11,610 bases of DNA from an uncultured Bacillota bacterium (GTDB lineage Bacteria; Bacillota; Clostridia; Lachnospirales; Lachnospiraceae): positions 1-11,610 of the forward strand of contig CAJKMA010000075.1 in the NCBI GenBank assembly GCA_905200905.1, given 5' to 3'. This document shows, in pieces, positions 7,885-11,610 of the stretch. Positions within the stretch are counted from its first letter, which is position 1, and every line of letters begins with the position of its first letter. The translations under genes and the position numbers were made by a program. The notes beneath the pieces are model-generated. The model did no database searches. It had not been told where the DNA came from and worked only from the letters and a program-made list of their open reading frames with translations.

Positions 7885-8157
7885 ATGAAAAAAACCATTA
7901 TCACAGTCGTAGGAGAAGACACCGTAGGAATCATTGCAAAGGTATGTACTTATCTGGCAGAGAATAACATTAATATTTTGAATATTTCTCAGACCATTGT
8001 AGATGGATATTTTAATATGATGATGATTACTGATACCAGCATGGCTTCTAAGAAACTTAGCGTAATTGCAGAAGAGCTGGATGCTGTGGGAAAAGAAATC
8101 GGCGTGGTCATCCGTGTACAGTTAGAAGATATTTTTACAAAAATGCACAGAATCTAA
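7885..8157 (+). CDS. ACT-domain protein, UPF0237 family
   Basis: This 90-residue protein is a single ACT domain with no catalytic part. It opens KKTIITVVGEDTVGIIAKV, where the Gly-Glu-Asp-x-x-Gly turn is the typical ACT ligand-binding loop, continues with NNINILNISQTI, and closes with EDIFTKMHRI as in UPF0237 members. ACT domains usually bind amino acids or other small ligands and work as regulatory dimers; the ligand of this family is not known to me. AAAGGAG at 7871-7877 precedes the start. It lies 31 nt before the UPF0210 gene, and these two families are found next to each other in many Firmicutes, so the ACT protein probably senses a ligand for, or binds to, the UPF0210 protein. The partner role is inference. 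Confidence 0.92.
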   Translation: MKKTIITVVGEDTVGIIAKVCTYLAENNINILNISQTIVDGYFNMMMITDTSMASKKLSVIAEELDAVGKEIGVVIRVQLEDIFTKMHRI

Positions 8158-8188
8158 AGCAGCAGGGGAAAGGACAGGAGATTAGACT

Positions 8189-9553
8189 ATGATTAATATG
8201 TATGAGGTCAATGAGACCAATAAAATGATTGAGCAGGAAAACCTGGATGTGCGTACCATTACTCTTGGTATCAGTCTTTTGGATTGCATTGATTCTGATT
8301 TGCAACAGGTAAACCGCAAGATTTACGAAAAAATCACCCGTCTTGCCAGTCATCTGGTGGAGACAGGAGAAGATATTTCCAAAGAATTTGGAATTCCTGT
8401 AGTCAATAAGCGTATTTCCGTGACTCCTATTGCACTGATCGGGGGAGCTGCCTGCAAGTCCTCAGAGGATTTCGTGACACTGGCACAGACCCTTGACAAA
8501 GCAGCAAAAGAGGTTGGCGTGAACTTTATCGGCGGTTATTCTGCAACTGTATGCAAGGGTATGACAGCAGCAGATGAACTGCTGATCCGTTCCATTCCGG
8601 AGGCTCTTGCTACTACAGAGCGTGTGTGCAGTTCCATTAATCTTGGTTCTACCAAAACAGGAATCAACATGGATGCAGTCCGTCTCATGGGTGATATTGT
8701 GGTGGAGACTGCACAGGCCACCAAAGAACAGGATTCTCTTGGATGTGCAAAACTGGTGGTATTCTGCAATGCACCAGATGATAACCCATTTATGGCAGGT
8801 GCTTTTCACGGTGTTACAGAGGCGGACGCCATCATCAATGTAGGTGTATCCGGACCAGGTGTGGTAAAGACCGCATTGGAGCAGGTAAGGGGAAAAAGTT
8901 TTGAAGTCCTTTGTGAGACCATTAAGAAAACAGCGTTTAAGGTTACCCGTGTAGGACAGCTGGTGGCACAGGAAGCCTCCAAACGTCTGGGTATTCCTTT
9001 TGGCATTATTGATTTATCTCTGGCACCCACACCAGCTATTGGAGACAGTGTAGCAGATATTCTCCACGAAATCGGTGTGGAATATGCCGGAGCACCGGGG
9101 ACAACGGCTGCACTGGCACTCTTAAACGACCAGGTGAAAAAAGGTGGTGTCATGGCTTCTTCCTATGTAGGCGGATTAAGCGGTGCCTTTATTCCGGTCA
9201 GTGAAGACCAGGGAATGATTGATGCGGTTGTGGCAAATGCCCTTACCATTGAAAAACTGGAAGCAATGACCTGTGTATGCTCCGTGGGTCTTGATATGAT
9301 TGCCATTCCGGGAGATACCAAGCCAACCACCATTGCGGGTATCATTGCAGATGAATGTGCCATCGGTATGGTGAACCAGAAGACTACAGCCGTGCGTCTG
9401 ATTCCGGTGATTGGAAAAGGCGTTGGTGAGACTGTGGAATTCGGAGGGCTCTTAGGCTATGCACCAATTATGCCGGTAAATCCGTATTCCTGTGAGAATT
9501 TTGTAAACAGGAAGGGCAGAATCCCTGCACCGATTCATAGCTTTAAGAATTAA
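8189..9553 (+). CDS. PFL-like UPF0210 (DUF711) family protein
   Basis: This 454-residue soluble protein of the UPF0210/DUF711 family is structurally related to the pyruvate formate-lyase/anaerobic ribonucleotide reductase barrel. It belongs to a conserved family without an assigned reaction. Recognisable stretches are the N-terminal VRTITLGISLLDCID, the glycine-rich FIGGYSATVCKGM, SSINLGSTKTGINMDAVR, GVSGPGVVKTAL, PTPAIGDSVADI and GGLSGAFIPVSED at 328-340. Despite the PFL resemblance I see no C-terminal glycyl-radical motif (RVxGY type) and no paired active-site cysteines, so radical chemistry is not supported. The start at 8189 follows AGGACAGGAG at 8171-8180. It is the last gene before a strong terminator. 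Function is unknown; the upstream ACT gene is its likely regulatory partner. Confidence 0.92.
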   Translation: MINMYEVNETNKMIEQENLDVRTITLGISLLDCIDSDLQQVNRKIYEKITRLASHLVETGEDISKEFGIPVVNKRISVTPIALIGGAACKSSEDFVTLAQTLDKAAKEVGVNFIGGYSATVCKGMTAADELLIRSIPEALATTERVCSSINLGSTKTGINMDAVRLMGDIVVETAQATKEQDSLGCAKLVVFCNAPDDNPFMAGAFHGVTEADAIINVGVSGPGVVKTALEQVRGKSFEVLCETIKKTAFKVTRVGQLVAQEASKRLGIPFGIIDLSLAPTPAIGDSVADILHEIGVEYAGAPGTTAALALLNDQVKKGGVMASSYVGGLSGAFIPVSEDQGMIDAVVANALTIEKLEAMTCVCSVGLDMIAIPGDTKPTTIAGIIADECAIGMVNQKTTAVRLIPVIGKGVGETVEFGGLLGYAPIMPVNPYSCENFVNRKGRIPAPIHSFKN

Positions 9554-9594
9554 GCAGCTATATTGTATGTAAAAATAGATTAATTATGCAAAAT

Positions 9595-9640
9595 AAAAAC
9601 AGCAGTTGTGTATTTTTTAGTGCATGGCTGCTGTTTTTTT
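9595..9640 (+). terminator. Intrinsic terminator ending the polA/UPF0210 operon
   Basis: CAGCAG (9600-9605) pairs with CTGCTG (9628-9633). The stem can extend inward through TTGTGTA against TGCATGG with several wobbles, giving up to 13 pairs and a TTTTTTAG loop. An A-run stands before it and seven T follow (9634-9640). It lies about 40 nt after the UPF0210 stop. The next -35 box begins two bases after the T-tract. Confidence 0.9.
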
Positions 9641-9641
9641 G

Positions 9642-9670
9642 TTGACATATATAGGAAAACAATATAATAT
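9642..9670 (+). promoter_or_regulatory. Promoter of the padR-SEDS cassette
   Basis: TTGACA at 9642-9647 is a perfect -35. The -10 can be TATAAT at 9663-9668 with a 15-bp spacer, or TAATAT at 9665-9670 with the preferred 17 bp. The surrounding AT-rich repeats make the exact choice uncertain. Strong promoter elements covered by repeats fit a promoter that is normally repressed. Confidence 0.8.
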
Positions 9671-9698
9671 ATAGATAAACAATACATAGGAAACCTAT
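9650..9698. promoter_or_regulatory. Direct and inverted repeats over the padR promoter, candidate PadR operators
   Basis: TATAGGAAAACAATA (9650-9664) recurs 20 bp later as TATAGATAAACAATA (9670-9684), differing at two of fifteen bases. The 20-bp step equals about two helical turns. A third related copy starts at 9685 (CATAGGAAAC) and forms the perfect inverted repeat ATAGG-AAA-CCTAT at 9686-9698, between the -10 and the ribosome site. Repeats covering the -10 region and the leader just before a padR gene fit autorepression. Binding is inferred from position only. Confidence 0.55.
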
Positions 9699-9724
9699 AT
9701 ATAATAAAAAAGGAGGAGTAGAAA

Positions 9725-10054
9725 ATGTCAGTGAGTAAAAATCTGGTTTCAGGAAGCATGACCATGCTGTTGCTGAAATTATTATCTGAAAAGGACATGT
9801 ATGGATATGAGATGATTTCTGTTTTGCGGGAGCGTTCTGAGAATGTATTTGAATTGAAGGCAGGGACTTTGTATCCATTGCTTCATAGCTTGGAGGAAAA
9901 GAACCAGTTAGAATCCTATGAGCAGGAATTTCTTGGAAAGGTGCGGAAGTATTATTCCATTACCAAAGAAGGACGAAAGCTGCTGGAGGAAAAACAGGAA
10001 GAGTGGAAAGAGTATTCCAGAGGAATCACAGGTGTGCTGGGATGGGAGGGATGA
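9725..10054 (+). CDS. PadR-family transcriptional regulator, short form
   Basis: A 109-residue winged-helix DNA-binding protein. Typical PadR features are LLSEKDMYGYEM at 19-30, the recognition-helix region LKAGTLYPLLHSLEE at 44-58, and the wing ending RKYYSITKEGRKLLEE from residue 74. There is only a short C-terminal helix, as in the small PadR-s2 type regulators that dimerise and commonly repress their own operon. The start follows an excellent AGGAGG site (9711-9716). It is 3 nt before the SEDS-like gene, so the two are co-transcribed and probably translationally coupled. It is likely autorepressed through the repeats at 9650-9698; the inducing signal cannot be read from sequence. PadR genes of this length are typically followed by membrane proteins with HAAS or permease-prefix domains, as here. 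Confidence 0.93.
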   Translation: MSVSKNLVSGSMTMLLLKLLSEKDMYGYEMISVLRERSENVFELKAGTLYPLLHSLEEKNQLESYEQEFLGKVRKYYSITKEGRKLLEEKQEEWKEYSRGITGVLGWEG

Positions 10055-10057
10055 CAC

Positions 10058-11410
10058 ATGGAAGAATATATGAAAACATTGTTGGAACAAATCCGGTGTA
10101 AATCTGCAAGAAAACTGGTAGAAAAGGAAATCCGGGAACATATTCTAGAACAGTATGAAGAAAATCTGGAGGCCGGAATGGATGAAACCTGTGCCATGGA
10201 AGCAGCAGTGGAGGATATGGGAAGTCCGGTAGAGACAGGGATTGCCTTGGATGCCATACACAGGCCGCAGATGTCCTGGGGGATGCTTATTATAATCGGA
10301 GTAATTAGCTTTTTCAGTATCTTAATACAAGTGCTTGTTGGAAATGGAAACCCCACGCTGGGAAGTGGGCATATGCTCAGACACCTGTTTCATGTGGTGC
10401 TTGGTTTTGCTATGATGTTGCTGGTTTATCGTCTGGATTACAGTAAGATAGGCAGATATGCAAAAAGAATCACAGGCATAGCATGTACGGTCCTTTTGGC
10501 AGCAAGCTATCTGGGGATTACCGCAAGTGTCAATGGAGCACAAGCCTGGATTCCAACACCGTTTGCACCTCTGTCCATTCCTGCACTCTTGCTGTTTGCA
10601 GTGCCGCTATACGGCGGAATCCTCTATTCTTATTATGGGACAGGATACACAGGTCTTTTCAAAAGCATTCTTTGGATAATTCCGCCAATCTGGGTGGCAT
10701 TTCTGGTGCCCAATATTAGCCTGGCAGTCACGCTGCTTTTCTTTCAGGGAATTTTGTTATCTGTGGCCTTGTGGAAAAACTGGTTTCAGGTGAAAAAATA
10801 TTGGGTCTTAGGCGGATTTTGGGGCAGTATTCTGACTTTTCCGGCAATCCTGGTGATGTTTGGAAAAAAATTTGGATGGATTGCACAGTATCAGATGGAA
10901 AGGCTGGCTCTTTATCTGGGACAGGCAGAATCAGACACTTCTTCTACGTTCTATTTTTTAAGAGATGGCGTCAAAGAGTGTCGGCTATGGGGTGCAGCAG
11001 AAATAGAAAATCCCCTGATAGAAACAGGGCAGAGTTATTTTAGTGATTTCCTGATTTCTTTTGTAGGTATGAATTATGGGATTCTGGTAGCTGTGCTATT
11101 GATTTTGCTGATTCTGGCAGTTGTTGTGAAAGGAATCTCTATCGTTGTGAAACAGAAGAACAAACTTGGAAGAATCATGGGAATTGGATGTGGCGTGGTA
11201 TTTCTGGGAGAACTATGTTTGCATGTGTTCACCTGTATTGGCTGGATTCCTCCAGCAGCAAGTTTCCTGCCATTTTTCTCCTATGGTGGTTCCAGCTTGG
11301 TGGTGCTTTATATGATGCTGGGACTGATGCTCAGCGTCTATCGGTATAAAAATCTTTTGCCTGCTGAGAAAAAAAGAAAACAAACAGCAGCAGGCCAGAT
11401 TTCTGCATAA
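10058..11410 (+). CDS. HAAS/permease-prefix-like domain fused to a SEDS (FtsW/RodA/SpoVE) membrane protein
   Basis: The 450-residue protein has two parts. Residues 1-70 are soluble, charged and helical, with EIREHILEQYEENLEAGMD and AAVEDMGSP, resembling the HAAS/permease-prefix domain that accompanies PadR genes. Residues 74-426 hold about ten hydrophobic segments (roughly 74-93, 108-125, 137-155, 170-190, 200-214, 217-238, 249-267, 332-357, 371-391, 402-426), matching the SEDS fold. SEDS landmarks are NGAQAWI (159-165), SDF with Asp330 where FtsW/RodA have the catalytic Asp of TDF, and PFFSYGGSS (405-413). Other SEDS motifs are eroded: the QPDLGTA region reads VPNISLAVT, and the IGEE after the Asp reads VGMN. 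A basic tail (431-441) is likely cytoplasmic. GGGAGGG precedes the start. SEDS enzymes polymerise peptidoglycan glycan strands from lipid II with a partner PBP; none is encoded here. Polymerase activity is therefore open; the family assignment is firm, the N-terminal domain assignment moderate. Confidence 0.85.
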   Translation: MEEYMKTLLEQIRCKSARKLVEKEIREHILEQYEENLEAGMDETCAMEAAVEDMGSPVETGIALDAIHRPQMSWGMLIIIGVISFFSILIQVLVGNGNPTLGSGHMLRHLFHVVLGFAMMLLVYRLDYSKIGRYAKRITGIACTVLLAASYLGITASVNGAQAWIPTPFAPLSIPALLLFAVPLYGGILYSYYGTGYTGLFKSILWIIPPIWVAFLVPNISLAVTLLFFQGILLSVALWKNWFQVKKYWVLGGFWGSILTFPAILVMFGKKFGWIAQYQMERLALYLGQAESDTSSTFYFLRDGVKECRLWGAAEIENPLIETGQSYFSDFLISFVGMNYGILVAVLLILLILAVVVKGISIVVKQKNKLGRIMGIGCGVVFLGELCLHVFTCIGWIPPAASFLPFFSYGGSSLVVLYMMLGLMLSVYRYKNLLPAEKKRKQTAAGQISA

Positions 11411-11429
11411 GGATTACTCTTTATAAAAT

Positions 11430-11474
11430 AACAGGCGGCTTTTGCAAATCATTGACAAAGGCAGTCTGTTTTTT
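11430..11474 (+). terminator. Intrinsic terminator after the SEDS-like gene
   Basis: AACAG (11430-11434) pairs with CTGTT (11466-11470), then after a 3x3 internal loop GCTTTTG (11438-11444) pairs with CAAAGGC (11456-11462) with one wobble, leaving an 11-nt loop. A six-T run ends the structure, and a second T-run follows. It begins 20 nt after the stop codon and closes the two-gene cassette. Confidence 0.75.
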
Positions 11475-11523
11475 GTGTTTTTTTATGACAGAAGAGTGAA
11501 ATTCAATGGATACAAAATTAACA

Positions 11524-11552
11524 TTGCAAAAACGGTAACTGGATGCTATGAT
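11524..11552 (+). promoter_or_regulatory. Likely promoter for a gene beyond the window
   Basis: TTGCAA (11524-11529), a 17-bp spacer and TATGAT (11547-11552) match sigma-A consensus at 4/6 and 5/6. TGC just before the hexamer adds an extended -10. It follows the previous terminator, so it probably drives a rightward gene starting past 11610. The 58 bases after it show no ribosome site with a convincing open frame; an ATG at 11562 opens to the window end but lacks a good site. Confidence 0.55.
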
Positions 11553-11610
11553 TAAGAAAATATGTTCGGATTTAAATGTGTAATCCTCTTGAGTACGATT
11601 GAAAGAAAAC

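Noticed and set aside
8189..9553. UPF0210 protein as an active glycyl-radical enzyme
   Set aside because: No C-terminal glycyl-radical motif and no activase gene nearby; only a fold-level relation to PFL is expected.
9650..9698. CRISPR-like short repeats
   Set aside because: The repeats are 15 bp with a 20-bp period, AT-rich and lie over promoter elements. No spacers of CRISPR length and no cas genes are present.
9558..9878. Minus-strand frame across the UPF0210/padR intergenic region
   Set aside because: Its composition comes from the terminator and AT-rich promoter repeats, it overlaps padR, and it shows no domain.
11562..11610. Possible gene start at the ATG at 11562, open to the window end
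   Set aside because: There is no clear ribosome site and only 16 codons are visible. It cannot be supported.

Overview
All genes in this window lie on the + strand. The gene content and order point to a Firmicute of the Clostridia, most likely a Lachnospiraceae gut anaerobe of the Blautia/Ruminococcus/Dorea kind. The indicators are a moderately low-GC genome, strong AGGAGG-type ribosome sites, a type-2 (Gram-positive) GalT, the UPF0237/UPF0210 pair, and a PadR gene followed by a membrane protein with a permease-prefix domain. The genus is an inference from gene style and was not tested by any search.

Region 1 (1-2404) is the end of a galactose (Leloir) operon. It holds galK, cut by the window edge, then galT 15 nt later, closed by a clear intrinsic terminator.

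Region 2 (about 2415-9640) is a compact housekeeping run of seven genes: acyl-CoA thioesterase, purine nucleoside phosphorylase, polA, coaE, a YycJ/WalJ metallo-beta-lactamase-fold nuclease, an ACT-domain protein (UPF0237), and a PFL-like UPF0210 protein. Gaps are 31 nt or less and two junctions overlap. An extended -10 promoter stands just before the run and a strong terminator ends it, so one transcript of about 7.2 kb is likely. A perfect 9-bp inverted repeat sits at the expected transcription start.

Region 3 (9642-11474) is a two-gene cassette. A short PadR-type repressor is followed 3 nt later by a 450-aa membrane protein. That protein joins an N-terminal HAAS/permease-prefix-like helical domain to a SEDS (FtsW/RodA/SpoVE) polytopic core. 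The cassette has its own consensus -35, direct and inverted repeats that look like PadR operators, and a terminator. This is the most unusual part of the window: it suggests a regulated, possibly signal-responsive accessory SEDS protein rather than the housekeeping divisome or elongasome enzyme.

The last 136 bases hold a likely promoter (TTGCAA-17-TATGAT with an extended -10) for a gene beyond the window. I saw no tRNA, rRNA, insertion sequence, prophage gene or CRISPR array.
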